The notes under the pieces are model-generated. The model ran no database searches and was not told the DNA's origin. It saw nothing but the letters and a program-made list of their open reading frames with translations. Positions 41,925 through 50,559 of a stretch of 64,000 nt of DNA are shown here, piece after piece. Numbering within the stretch: position 1 is the first letter of the stretch; each line of letters begins with the position of its first letter. The DNA comes from Ovoidimarina sp039190895 (GTDB lineage Bacteria > Pseudomonadota > Alphaproteobacteria > Rhodobacterales > Rhodobacteraceae): assembly GCA_039190895.1 (NCBI GenBank), contig JBCCXY010000003.1:1-64000 (forward strand). The letters are read 5' to 3'. The position numbers and the translations under genes are program-made.

Positions 41925-42000
41925 CCTTTCACCCCGGTCGACGCCACGGAGGCGATGAACACGCGTTGGAGCGACAGGTAGAAGGCCAGCACGGGGATGG
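41921..42000 (-). pseudogene. C-terminal fragment of the second sugar permease
   Basis: The minus strand reads IPVLAFYLSLQRVFIASVA then STGVKG and TGA, the standard end of a MalG-type permease, and its TGA overlaps the glycosidase ATG (ATGA). The body of this permease is on the plus strand at 42698-43500, ending AYLTIIT. Joining the two gives AYLTIITIPVLAFYL, a normal permease. The fragment was separated by inversion of 42001-43500. Confidence 0.88.
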
Positions 42001-42136
42001 GACGCCGGGGTACATCGTGCAGGCCAAGGTGTTCGAAAAAGCCCTCGCCTACATCGCCAACGGCGCCGACACGCTCGACGCCGCCGTGGATGAGATCAAC
42101 GAGAATATCGAAGCCAACAGCGGCTACGGCCACTGA
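42001..42136 (+). pseudogene. C-terminal fragment of the sugar-binding protein
   Basis: The plus strand reads TPGYIVQAKVFEKALAYIA, continues through DTLDAAVDEINENIEAN and ends SGYGH with TGA at 42134-42136. This is the usual C-terminal helix region of a family 1 (MalE/UgpB-type) binding protein. The remainder of the protein is on the minus strand at 43506-44615 and lacks just this part. It lies at one end of the inverted segment. Confidence 0.85.
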
Positions 42137-42183
42137 CGCAGGTCGCAACGGCCGTCACCGTGGGGTGCAACTCAACCCGGAGC

Positions 42184-42227
42184 CGATTTCTTAATAAGAA
42201 ATCGTAACGGAAAATCCCATTTTCCGT
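42184..42227 (+). terminator. Two adjacent hairpins after the binding-protein fragment
   Basis: The first is CGATTTCTTAATAAGAAATCG (42184-42204 minus one base at the centre, near-perfect palindrome). The second is ACGGAAAAT-CCC-ATTTTCCGT (42207-42227, perfect 9-bp stem). They lie between the binding-protein stop and the first permease start, where ABC operons often carry an mRNA-stabilising or attenuating structure. Confidence 0.6.
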
Positions 42228-42308
42228 CCCCGGCCCGCCCCCTCGCGCGGCGTCCAACCGTCCTCCCCGGGGCCCATCCGGCCCCGCCGACGAAAAGGAG
42301 CACAAGGG

Positions 42309-42698
42309 ATGGCGTCCCCTAAACTGACGCGATCCAACCGCGCCGGGTGGCTGATGGCGCTGCCCGGGGTGAGGCTGATCGCCACCTTCATCATCCTACC
42401 GTTCTTTCTGGCCTTCGCGTTCTCGCTGACCAACCAGCGCCTCGCCTCGCCAAACCCGACCGAATACGTGGGGTTCGAGAACTACAGCGACCTCCTCGCC
42501 TTCGCCCTGTTCGCGCAGATCGACGTCATGACCAACGGCGGCCCGCTCGACAGCACGCAGGCCCTTGTATTACAGGCCGTCGAACGCGGTTACGGCAAGC
42601 AGGACATCTCGGGTGGCTCGACCATCTCGGTCATCCTGTTCCTGATCGTCCTCGCGATCTCCCTCCTGCAACGCTGGCTCACACGGGAGCGTTCCTGA
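42309..42698 (+). pseudogene. First sugar ABC permease with large internal deletion (MalF-like, 129 aa left)
   Basis: The first 65 residues (GWLMALPGVRLIATFIILP, FAFSLTNQR, YVGFENYSDLLAF) are the N-terminus of a MalF/UgpA-type permease. They run directly into its C-terminus (DVMTNGGPLDSTQALVLQA, VILFLIVLAISLLQRWL). About 160 residues, including the EAA loop and most membrane helices, are missing without loss of frame. Family length is about 290. It cannot form a channel. Ribosome site AAGGAG precedes the ATG. Its stop overlaps the next permease start (TGATG). Confidence 0.85.
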
Positions 42699-43500
42699 TG
42701 GCCCTGGTCTCCCCTGACAATCGCGGCCTCCGCCTGTGGACGCGCTACGCCGTCCTTCTGCTCGTGGCGGTGGTCTTCCTCTTCCCGCTGATGTTCATGG
42801 CGATGTCCTCGCTGAAGCCGGACCAGCAATTGCTAAGCGATACCAACTCCCTCCGTGCCTTTCTTCCGGTGGGGGACATCTCGCTCCAAAACTACTCCGA
42901 CGCGTTCGACCGGGCGCCCATCGGCGTGTTCGTCGTCAACTCCGTCCTCATCACCGGCGCGACGGTGATCCTGACCCTCTTCGTCTGCTCCCTCGCTGCC
43001 TTCTCGTTCGTGTTCCTGAACTGGACGGGCAGGGGGGTCATCTTCTCCATCCTCCTCGCCACCCTCATCATCCCGTATGAGACGATCTTCATCCCGCTCC
43101 TCCTCATGGTCTCGCAACTGCCATGGCTCGGGGGCGGGGGCCTCGAATGGGGCTGGCTCAATACCTACCGCGTGCAGATCATCCCGTTCATCGCCGACGG
43201 CCTGTCGATCTTCCTGTTTGTCCAGTATTTTAAAGACCTGCCCCGCGAACTGATCGAAGCCAGCCGGGTTGAGGGCGCCTCCTGGTGGTTCATCTACCGC
43301 AAGGTCGTGCTGCCCCTCTCCGGGCCCGTCATCGCCACAGCAGCGATCCTGAAATTCCTGTTCATGTACAACCAGTACCTCTGGCCGCTGATGGTCGTCC
43401 AATCGGAAGAGATCCGCCCCGTCATGATTGGCCTCAGCTATTTCACCGATCAGCTCAACGTGCCTTGGGGCGAGGTAATGGCCTACCTCACCATCATCAC
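42698..43500 (+). pseudogene. Second sugar ABC permease, body without C-terminus (MalG-like)
   Basis: The first 267 residues form a normal MalG-type permease: a first helix (about 13-33), YSDAFDRAPIGVFVVNSVLI, the EAA loop IEASRVEGASWWFIYRKVVLP (about 188-208), and WPLMVVQSEEIRPVMIGLSYF. At 43500 the sequence switches to the end of the binding-protein gene on the other strand, and the frame runs on through meaningless codons to 43600. The missing 26 residues are on the minus strand at 41921-42000. Inactivated by the inversion unless the 33-residue replacement tail is tolerated. Confidence 0.85.
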
Positions 43501-43505
43501 ACGGA

Positions 43506-44615
43506 TCAGACGAGGGCCTGGGCTTCGGAGAGGCCGTAGAATACCTCAGGCGACCCACCCGGCTTGTAGTTCTCAGTTTCCGCGGCGGCGAACGCGGTGA
43601 CCGGGATCAGGTCGGTGCCGTCCGAGAAGGCGCTGAACCAGCGGTCTTGCAGGGCGAACTCGATGAAGGCGCGGGCGCCTTCGGGGTGTTCGGACGTTCC
43701 AGAGATGCCGAATTGCCAGGAGGCCGCGCCGATGGTGGGGCTTTTGCCGAAGTCGGGTGCGGGTAGGAACAGGGCGTCGTCGCCGAACGCCTCGACCACC
43801 GGCAAGGCGGCCCAGTTGCCGTTCCAGGACATGGCGTATTTGCCTTCGAGAAGGCCCACGTCGCGGTCGGCGGCGTCCTGGCTGGTGCCGGGGGCGAGGC
43901 CGTTTTCGAAGAGGCTTTGCCACCATTCGCCGAAGGCGATTGCCTCATCGCCATTCAGCACGCCTTCGGCGGTTGCATAGGTCGAGCGATCGACGATGTC
44001 GCCGCCGAAGGATTGCAGCAAGGGCGAGAAGGCGTAGGGGTACCATTCGCCTGCCCAGGCCATGCCGAGGTCGAGCGGGTATTCATAATTCCCAGTCGCG
44101 GCAAGGGTTTCGAGGGCGCTGTTGAACTCATCAAGGCTCCAGGGTTCGTCGAGCGTGGGGATGCGGATGCCGTTGTCTTCCAGCGTCGACCGGCGGGTCG
44201 TCAGGGCCACGGCGGCGTCCCAGAGGCCGACGGAGTAGACCTCACCATTCCAGCGCCCGATGGGGCCCGGGAGGAAGCCTTCGAGCTTGGCCTCGTCGAT
44301 GCCAAGGGGCTGCATGTAGCCCGCCCAGGCCCAGTTGGGCATCACGGGGCCGTCGACGTCGAGGATGTCGGGTAGCTCCCCCGCAAGGGCGGCGGCTCCG
44401 ACGGCGTCGTTGTAGGCGAGCTGCGGGAAGGTTTCGATGACGACGGTCCAGTCGGATTGGCTGGCGTTGAACTCTTCGACGAGTTGGTTGACGAGCGCTT
44501 CTTCGGCGTTGGCGCTGCCGGCGCCGTGGTACCAGAGGCTCAGCTCGGTCTGCGCGGCGGCTGAGGTGGCGAGCCCGCCGGCGAGGGCGGTGGCCAGGAG
44601 TGCTGTGTATCTCAT
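43506..44615 (-). pseudogene. Sugar ABC transporter binding protein lacking its C-terminus (369 aa)
   Basis: Family 1 binding protein with signal peptide MRYTALLATALAGGLATSAAAQ and a mature domain containing LSLWYHGAGSANAEEALVN, GELPDILDVDGP, and GKYAMSWNGNWAALPV. It stops after YGLSEAQALV at TGA 43506-43508. The final 44 residues are on the plus strand at 42001-42136. Restored length would be about 415, normal for the family. A protein short of the C-terminal helices may fold poorly. It starts 20 bases after the LacI gene stop and is the first transport gene of the operon. Confidence 0.85.
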
Positions 44616-44635
44616 CTCGTTCCTCCCTATGAGAT

Positions 44636-45703
44636 TTAGTCGACGGCCCCGGGGTGCGTGGTCGCCGGGGTGACAAGAGATCCGCGGTGTTTGACGTCGC
44701 CGCGAACGATGATCGTTTCGTCTGGTGGCGCGGTGCCGGAGAGCAGGTCGAGCAGGACCTGCGCGGCGCGGGCGCCCATGGCGCCGTAGGGCAATTCGGC
44801 GGTGGTGAGCGCGGGGTAGAGCGTTTCCGATATCAGGCGGTGGTCGTCGTAGCCGACAACGGACACGTCTTCGGGCACAGCGATCCCGCGTCGCCGGAGG
44901 ATGCCGTAGACGGCCATGGCGAGGCGGTCATTGCCGCAGCAGATCACGGTGGGCGGCGCGTCGCCTGCGAAGAAGGTGTCGAGCGCGTCCGAGATCAGTT
45001 CGTGCTCGCCCGGTGTTCCGAAGAGGTCGGTTGCGCGGACAAGGCTTGGGTCGAAGGGGATTCCGGCGTCGGACAGGGCGCGGCGGAAGCCCTGGAGGCG
45101 GAGGCGGGTGGCCTCTTGTCCCGGGGCGAGTGTGAGGTAGGCGATGCGGCGGTGGCCTGCGTCCAGCACGGATTTGGTGAGCGTGTATTGCCCGCCTTCG
45201 TCATCTGGCACGACGGCGGGGGTGCCGTGTTGGTCGAAGCAGTTGACCAGCACCGTTGGGACGGCCTGCGTGGCGGGGAGGGTCAGTTCGAGCGGTTTGT
45301 GGAAGTCCGCGACGTAGAGGATGCCTTCGACGCGGTGTTCCTGAAACGTGCGGACGAGGTCGGGGACGTTGTCGAGCCGACCGCCGGTGTCTGAGATGAG
45401 GAGCGTTTTGTTTGAGCGCTCGATGACCGATTGGGCGCCCTGCACGATCAGAAGGTCGGGCAGACCGGCTGCGACGGAGATCTCGTCGGCGGAGCTGATT
45501 GCGCCGGTGATGAGGCCGATGAGGCCCGATTTGTTCGACTTCATGGAGCGGGCGGCGTGGGAGGGCACGTAGCCGAGGGTGTCCATCGCCTGGGCGACGG
45601 CATCGCGTGTCTTGGCCGAGACCGGCGCATCTTTGTTGAGCACCCGGCTTACGGTTTTCGGTGAAACGCCAGCACGCTTCGCGACATCATAGATCGTCGC
45701 CAT
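44636..45703 (-). CDS. LacI-family transcriptional regulator (355 aa)
   Basis: N-terminal helix-turn-helix and hinge (MATIYDVAKRAGVSPKTVSR, then SHAARSMKSNKSGLIGLI) are followed by a periplasmic-binding-like effector domain (about 62-340) containing VEGILYVADF, VLVNCFDQHG and VVGYDDHRL. It appears intact. It lies directly upstream of the binding-protein gene of the decayed sugar operon, so it originally controlled that operon. Two abutting palindromes, the expected LacI operators, lie 43-71 bases upstream of its start. Confidence 0.92.
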   Translation of the reverse strand: MATIYDVAKRAGVSPKTVSRVLNKDAPVSAKTRDAVAQAMDTLGYVPSHAARSMKSNKSGLIGLITGAISSADEISVAAGLPDLLIVQGAQSVIERSNKTLLISDTGGRLDNVPDLVRTFQEHRVEGILYVADFHKPLELTLPATQAVPTVLVNCFDQHGTPAVVPDDEGGQYTLTKSVLDAGHRRIAYLTLAPGQEATRLRLQGFRRALSDAGIPFDPSLVRATDLFGTPGEHELISDALDTFFAGDAPPTVICCGNDRLAMAVYGILRRRGIAVPEDVSVVGYDDHRLISETLYPALTTAELPYGAMGARAAQVLLDLLSGTAPPDETIIVRGDVKHRGSLVTPATTHPGAVD

Positions 45704-45745
45704 GGCGACGCTCCCCTCCCCTGTGGTGGCTCTTTTGGTAGCCTT

Positions 45746-45774
45746 ATGACATCGATGTCATGACACCGGTGTCA
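45746..45774. promoter_or_regulatory. Two abutting LacI-type operators
   Basis: TGACATCGATGTCA (45747-45760) and TGACACCGGTGTCA (45761-45774) are both perfect 14-bp palindromes with central CG, differing at only two symmetric positions and touching without spacer. They lie between the LacI gene and the GGDEF-EAL gene stop. Consecutive sites suggest cooperative binding and autoregulation by the LacI protein. Confidence 0.82.
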
Positions 45775-45782
45775 GAGTCAAG

Positions 45783-48392
45783 TCATACGCCGCCGATTGC
45801 CCGCCGGATCGTTTGGTCGTTCCGCCGGGAGGAGAGGATGAGGTTCTGCAATTCCTCAACCGGCATTGGCATGCAGAAGTGGTAGCCCTGCAGAACGTGG
45901 CAGCCGATCCGGGTCAGGACGTCGGCGTGTTCCGGGGTCTCGACCCCCTCGGCCACGACGGTCAGTTCCATCAGTTTCGCCATGCTGATGATCTGCTCCA
46001 GCACGCCGAGCGACACGGGGTCTTCGAGGATCGGCATGACGAGGCGCTGATCGATCTTCATCGCGTCGGGACGCAATTTCATCAGGCCGATGATGGAGGC
46101 GTGCCCCGATCCGAAATCGTCGACCTCAATATGGACGCCGAGTTCGCGCAGGTTGTCGAGGCCCATCAGAAAGGCGTCGGTCTGCTCTTCGACGAGGACC
46201 GACTCCAGAACCTCAAATGCGATCTCCGGGGCGTTGGATGGCAGATCCCGGATGAGTTCGTAGACGGCGCGATCCTGCACGCGAGCTGCCGTGACGTTTA
46301 CGGAAAGCTTCGGGATATCAATACCCTGTTCCCGCAGCGCCATGATCTGTGCGATTGCTTTCCGAAGGATCTGATCGTCGATCTCTTCGACGATCGACAA
46401 CTGTTCGGCGATGGGCAGGAAGCGGTTCGGGGTCACCAGTCCGAAGTCCTGAGATCGCCAGCGTGCCAAGGTTTCCACGCCGACGATCCGGCGGGTCCGC
46501 GCGTCGTATTGGGCCTGGAAGAATGGCTCGAACTCGTCGCGACCGACAGCCAGCCGAAGCTCGCGAGCGATGTCGCGGCGGGAGAGGACCTGATTGTGGA
46601 GTTCGGGCGTGTAGAGGTGCACGCGATTGCGGCCGGCTTCCTTGGCTTCGTACAGCGCCGCATCGGCGGCAATGATGAGGTCATCCTTATGCAGTAGCCC
46701 GCCGGCGAGCCCGGCCACCCCGAAACTCGCCCCGACACGGATGGTCTTGTCCTCAAAGGACTTGGGCGCCCGGATTCGCTTGAGGATGCGCTTTGCGACC
46801 GTCAGGCCATCGGCTTCAGTCGACCCGCGTCCTAAAAGCAGCAGGAACTCATCCCCGCCAACGCGAACGGCAAGGTCATCGGCCTTGGTTTCTTCCGACA
46901 GGATCTCGGCAACGCATTTCAGGACGAAGTCTCCGGCTTCGTGGCCCATGGTGTCGTTTACGTACTTGAAATGATCGAGATCGATCCGAACCAAGGTGAT
47001 GTCCGAGGCTTGCGCGGCCTCGCGGAGGCGAAGCTCTTCATCCAAGGCGCGACGGTTTGGAAGCCCGGTCAGGGGGTCGTGCAGCGCCTGATATTCTATC
47101 TCTTTTTTCGCCGCGATCAGCGCTTCGCGACTGTCGCGCGCCTCGGTTACGTCGCTGCTGATCGCGACAAAGCCGTAGGGATCGCCGGTGCCGGAGTAGA
47201 GGGGTGAAATGCTGAGCATCAGCCAGTAGGGCTCTCCGGTTGATCGGTAGTTCAGGATCTCGACCTTGACGGCCTGTCGCGCCGCCAGCGCGTGGCTCAG
47301 TTCCTGCACTGTCTTGGGATCGGTGTCCCGCCCCTGGAGGAATGCGCCAGGTTTCCGGCCTTTGACGTCCTCTAACCTATAGCCGGTTTGCTTTTCGAAC
47401 GACGGGTTGACCCACGTTATGCACCCGTCGAGGTCACTGAGGACGACGGAGTCTTGGGCGAGTTCCGCTATGGCGGCCAATTCGCGCAGGTTGCGCTTTT
47501 GATCCTTGAGGCGTTCGGCCTGCTCCTGAAGCCGTTGATGCGGTTTCACAACGACTGTGCGCCCGAGAACGGCAAAGATCGTGAACGCGCCAAGCAGAAC
47601 CGCGGCAATCGCGGTCACGCCGCGGCTGATGAGCCGGTTTCCGGCTGCCTGGACGGCCGAGATGTCGGGCGCGATGGCAAGGGTCATCTCGATGCGGCTG
47701 AGCGGCGCGAGTTCCATGTTTTCCGGGGCTGTGAGCGCCGCGGCATCGGTCAGCAGTACAGGGTCGCGAATGGTTTCGCTGCCGCTGAAGAACTCTTCAA
47801 GCGACAGAGAGTATCCGGCCAGCAAGGCGCCTTCGGGGAAGCCGTTCTGGATGATCGGTACGGCGACGGCGAAGTAGTTTGCCCCGTCTTGCTCTACAAG
47901 GAGAGCCGGCTTACGCTCAAACCGGCTTTCTTCAATCGTGTCGGTGATCAGGCGGTTCAGCGCATGCGTGTTGAAGTACTCTTCCTCCCATCCGCGCACT
48001 TCGAAGCGGGTCACCTCATCCCCGAGAGCGTCGTAAAAGATGACCCAAGACAGGTTTTCCGAGGTCGGCAGGGAGTCGAGCAGGTCGGGGAAATAATCGC
48101 TGTTTTCCGAGTGCCCAAGGGCGATGCTGAGGACGTTTGGATCATTGGCGACGAAATCCATCAGCAGTCGTTCGCGACCCACCCATTCATCCAGACTTTG
48201 GGCAGCGTTCCGGGCCTGTTCCATCACGGTCTGGTTCTGGTGTTCGATGAAGTAGGGCACGGCGACCAGACGCAGCGCGACGATCGAGCAGGCGATTGCC
48301 AGGATTAGAATGACGGTTAGAAGCAGCCAGAAGCGCAGTGCAACGGACGCGGCGGTCTTGGGCGAAGTCGGCGTGTCCGGTTCAGCCTGCAT
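45783..48392 (-). CDS. Membrane Cache-PAS-GGDEF-EAL c-di-GMP enzyme (869 aa)
   Basis: A membrane helix (about 18-42), a periplasmic Cache-like sensor domain (about 43-265), a second helix (about 268-288), a coiled linker, a PAS domain with NPSFEKQTGYRLEDVKGR (about 325-345), a GGDEF domain with VGGDEFLLLL (about 515) and an EAL domain with GVETLARW, FEVLES, DDFGSGHAS, MKIDQRLV and VAEGVET. The PAS looks LOV-like (FLQGRDTD) but has KPGA where LOV domains have the flavin-binding NCR cysteine, so no blue-light chemistry is expected. Overlaps the upstream binding-protein gene by 11 bases, so that protein is likely its periplasmic partner. Confidence 0.92.
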   Translation of the reverse strand: MQAEPDTPTSPKTAASVALRFWLLLTVILILAIACSIVALRLVAVPYFIEHQNQTVMEQARNAAQSLDEWVGRERLLMDFVANDPNVLSIALGHSENSDYFPDLLDSLPTSENLSWVIFYDALGDEVTRFEVRGWEEEYFNTHALNRLITDTIEESRFERKPALLVEQDGANYFAVAVPIIQNGFPEGALLAGYSLSLEEFFSGSETIRDPVLLTDAAALTAPENMELAPLSRIEMTLAIAPDISAVQAAGNRLISRGVTAIAAVLLGAFTIFAVLGRTVVVKPHQRLQEQAERLKDQKRNLRELAAIAELAQDSVVLSDLDGCITWVNPSFEKQTGYRLEDVKGRKPGAFLQGRDTDPKTVQELSHALAARQAVKVEILNYRSTGEPYWLMLSISPLYSGTGDPYGFVAISSDVTEARDSREALIAAKKEIEYQALHDPLTGLPNRRALDEELRLREAAQASDITLVRIDLDHFKYVNDTMGHEAGDFVLKCVAEILSEETKADDLAVRVGGDEFLLLLGRGSTEADGLTVAKRILKRIRAPKSFEDKTIRVGASFGVAGLAGGLLHKDDLIIAADAALYEAKEAGRNRVHLYTPELHNQVLSRRDIARELRLAVGRDEFEPFFQAQYDARTRRIVGVETLARWRSQDFGLVTPNRFLPIAEQLSIVEEIDDQILRKAIAQIMALREQGIDIPKLSVNVTAARVQDRAVYELIRDLPSNAPEIAFEVLESVLVEEQTDAFLMGLDNLRELGVHIEVDDFGSGHASIIGLMKLRPDAMKIDQRLVMPILEDPVSLGVLEQIISMAKLMELTVVAEGVETPEHADVLTRIGCHVLQGYHFCMPMPVEELQNLILSSRRNDQTIRRAIGGV

Positions 48393-49587
48393 CCTTCAAC
48401 AGCCCGTCTTCGCGGAATCGCGCCATGCAGAGATCATCCAGACCCAGTGCTTCGCGGGCATCCGCGTCGGATGAGGCCCACGGTCGGAAGGGTGGGTCGT
48501 AGGTCTTCAGGATGCCATCGACCGGGGTTTGCAGGTTTTCGAGGGCGGCCTTGAGGGCGGCGCGCCGCTGTTGAATTGTGCCGCCAGGCCACGCGTCGGT
48601 CCGGGCCGCCTGGTCCGCGGCGGCGATGAGGATACGGGTGATGTCGTAGCCATGGACGAACCCGGTCACCGCGCCGATATCCGCGAGGCTTGTCGCCTCG
48701 GGCTTTGCGGTTTGCAGGGCGCGCGTCAGGACACCGGAGCTTTCCGCTTCGATGCGCAAGGCACACGTTTGGAGCACCTGGATATCCAGCCGTTGCCGCA
48801 TTTCGCGGTCGATTTCATCAGTGAAGTTGCCGCCCATTATGCCCCAGTCGCTAAAGATGCGGAGACTTGGGGCTTGTTCGAACAGGGCGCGAAAGACGGT
48901 CGCGCCGTTTACTGCGTTCGCCATGATCACGGCGCAGTCTGCCCCGGAGGAGGCGACATTGCTTGCAAGTGTTCCGGCCACGGCGCGACCGACCGAGAAT
49001 GGGAAGTATTCCACAACAACGGGACGCATATTCCGCGCCGCGAGTGCTGCGGTCAGGGACACCTCCCCTGCCCGCCCCCACCCGGTGTCAAGAAGGATAA
49101 GGGCGAGCGAGGTGCAACCCTGTCGGTCCATGGCCTCGCGGACGAAGAACTCCCCTGATTTGGAGTCATCTACCGACACCCGAAAGAACCAGTTCTCGTC
49201 CCCTTGCGTGCGGGTGATTGGCGCACTCGCCGACCATGGCAGGAGGGTCAGAATGCCGGAGTCATTTATGAACTCGCGATAGGTGAGGTAAGGCGGGGAA
49301 TGGAGGCCGCCGATCATGGCCAGCGCGCGGTCGCTGTCCAGATATTCCTCCATGGTGCGATGGGATCTTTTGGCGTTGCCGCGGTGATCCTTGGGCACAA
49401 GCTCCACCGGCATGCCGCCTAGCTGGTGGTCGACCTCGTTGAGGGCGGTGCGGACCCCGAGCTCAATCGCTTCGGCTGCCGCGAAGCTGACGGAGTAGTC
49501 GGCGTCGATATAGAGCTCTAGCGTGTCTGTGGCGGCTGCTGTGGTCAGCCCGAGCGCTGTGAAGAGGCTGGCAAGGCTTATGCGCAT
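48382..49587 (-). CDS. Periplasmic binding protein, branched-chain amino-acid type (401 aa)
   Basis: Family 6-type ligand-binding protein (LivJ/AmiC fold). It has a signal peptide (about residues 1-19, ending TAAAT), then DYSVSFAAAEAIELGVRTALNEV, AMIGGLHSPP, and WFFRVSVDDSKSGEFFVREA, followed by LILLDTGWGRAG. No transporter permease or ATPase is near. The gene overlaps the Cache-PAS-GGDEF-EAL gene by 11 bases, so it probably feeds a ligand signal to that enzyme rather than to a transporter. Ligand unknown. Paired cysteines (CTSLAL, DCAVI, TCALRI, DLCMA) may form disulphides. Confidence 0.85.
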   Translation of the reverse strand: MRISLASLFTALGLTTAAATDTLELYIDADYSVSFAAAEAIELGVRTALNEVDHQLGGMPVELVPKDHRGNAKRSHRTMEEYLDSDRALAMIGGLHSPPYLTYREFINDSGILTLLPWSASAPITRTQGDENWFFRVSVDDSKSGEFFVREAMDRQGCTSLALILLDTGWGRAGEVSLTAALAARNMRPVVVEYFPFSVGRAVAGTLASNVASSGADCAVIMANAVNGATVFRALFEQAPSLRIFSDWGIMGGNFTDEIDREMRQRLDIQVLQTCALRIEAESSGVLTRALQTAKPEATSLADIGAVTGFVHGYDITRILIAAADQAARTDAWPGGTIQQRRAALKAALENLQTPVDGILKTYDPPFRPWASSDADAREALGLDDLCMARFREDGLLKDAG

Positions 49588-49709
49588 GGTTTGTCACACC
49601 TTTTGGTCGCGTTGGGCGAGATGTGGCACTGGTCGAGTTAACAAATGGGCCTGCGCTTGAGGCGTCTAGCGCTGAATCTTGTTAGACTTGCGTGGATTGA
49701 CGCTGGCGA

Positions 49710-50363
49710 TCACGCACCGGGCGTTTGGGGACACCGGAATTCGGCCGACAGGCCACCCGCCTCGTTGGTGTAGGCGCGGCAGGTCCCGTTGTAGAGTTCC
49801 GCGATCCGCGCGACGGTGGCGAGGCCCATGCCGCTGCCCTCGCAGACATCGCGCGAGGCGAGATGGCTTAGGGGCTCGAACACCGTCTCGTGGTGTTTCG
49901 CGTCCACCCCCGGACCCTGGTCGGCGACGGTGATCACGACATCACGGTCGACGGCAGCAATGGTGACCCGCGTGGGCTTGTCCCGCGCCGCCCCGTGGGT
50001 GACAGCGTTGTCCATGAAGGCGTGGAGGACGGCGGCGAGATGTGATGCCTCCATCGGGACGGTGTCGACGGAGATGTTCATGTCGAAGAACGGGATGAAG
50101 TCGTGCGGGAGCGCGTCGTGCGGCGCAGAGGCCGGGTTGGCCTCGGAGCGGACGAGTTTCGTGTAGTCGGCAAGATCGCGGACGATGTAGTCGAGGCGGT
50201 TCGCCTGCGTCGTCATCATGTCGAGCACCTCCCCCAGGCCCGGGGGAATACTGCCAATGGCATCGACCACCTCGTCCCGCGCCCAGTCGGGCAGCGTCTT
50301 GAGGCCCCGAAGCGGGGCCCGCAGGTCGTGGCAGACCAAGGATATGAACTGTTCCGGAGACAT
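49710..50363 (-). CDS. Small soluble histidine kinase (about 217 aa)
   Basis: A DHp region with SLVCHDLRAPLRGLKTLPDW (phospho-His about residue 12) and an HATPase domain with VLHAFMDNAVTHGAA (N box), VADQGPGVD (G1) and GSGMGLATV (G2). There is no sensor domain or membrane helix, so input must come from a partner protein. The start is uncertain: ATG 50363 begins right at the DHp helix, while ATG 50441 and GTG 50471 would add 26-36 non-conserved residues; none has a convincing ribosome site. It is divergent from two receiver proteins (50560 and 51314), the likely phosphotransfer partners. Confidence 0.75.
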   Translation of the reverse strand: MSPEQFISLVCHDLRAPLRGLKTLPDWARDEVVDAIGSIPPGLGEVLDMMTTQANRLDYIVRDLADYTKLVRSEANPASAPHDALPHDFIPFFDMNISVDTVPMEASHLAAVLHAFMDNAVTHGAARDKPTRVTIAAVDRDVVITVADQGPGVDAKHHETVFEPLSHLASRDVCEGSGMGLATVARIAELYNGTCRAYTNEAGGLSAEFRCPQTPGA

Positions 50364-50559
50364 GATTGGGCAAATGAACGGTTGGAGTGTTAAGGACACC
50401 CTAACTCCGGGCCGGACATTTTGACGCCGCACTGCGGACATTCCTTCGAAAAGTTTAAGGACGGATCGCACATTTGCGCTCGAATTTTTTCGAGATTGCT
50501 TACGGGTTGTTTACGGCGCCTTCGCTAGGTCTCCCGGGTGGGGCAGTAAGAGGGATGCC

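Larger units (their letters stand above)
42001..43500. other. Inverted 1.5-kb segment inside the sugar operon
   Basis: Flipping this segment restores the order LacI, binding protein, permease 1, permease 2, glycosidase, ATPase, dehydrogenase, all on the minus strand. It rejoins permease 2 (AYLTIIT + IPVLAFYL) and the binding protein (SEAQALV, TGA, SVTPGYIVQ, in frame apart from the TGA). Breakpoints are at 42000/42001 and 43500/43501 to within a base or two. The plus strand is C-rich inside the segment and G-rich on both sides. No inverted repeats or recombinase are seen at the ends. Confidence 0.85.

Noticed and set aside
41921..42148. 75-codon minus-strand ORF as a small gene
   Set aside because: It is a chimera across the breakpoint: the last 26 codons are the permease tail, the rest is antisense to the binding-protein tail.
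42001..43500. Phase-variable invertible element
   Set aside because: I found no inverted repeats at the junctions and no recombinase nearby; only a weak direct similarity (GGATnnGACG) at the two ends. One-off rearrangement is the simpler reading.
42347..43600. 417-codon plus-strand frame as one gene
   Set aside because: Its first 117 codons are out-of-frame noise over permease 1, and its last 33 lie past the inversion breakpoint. Only 42698-43500 is genuine permease sequence.
45783..48392. LOV photoreceptor domain in the Cache-PAS-GGDEF-EAL protein
   Set aside because: FLQGRDTD resembles LOV, but the flavin-reactive Cys position reads KPGA, so photochemistry is not supported.
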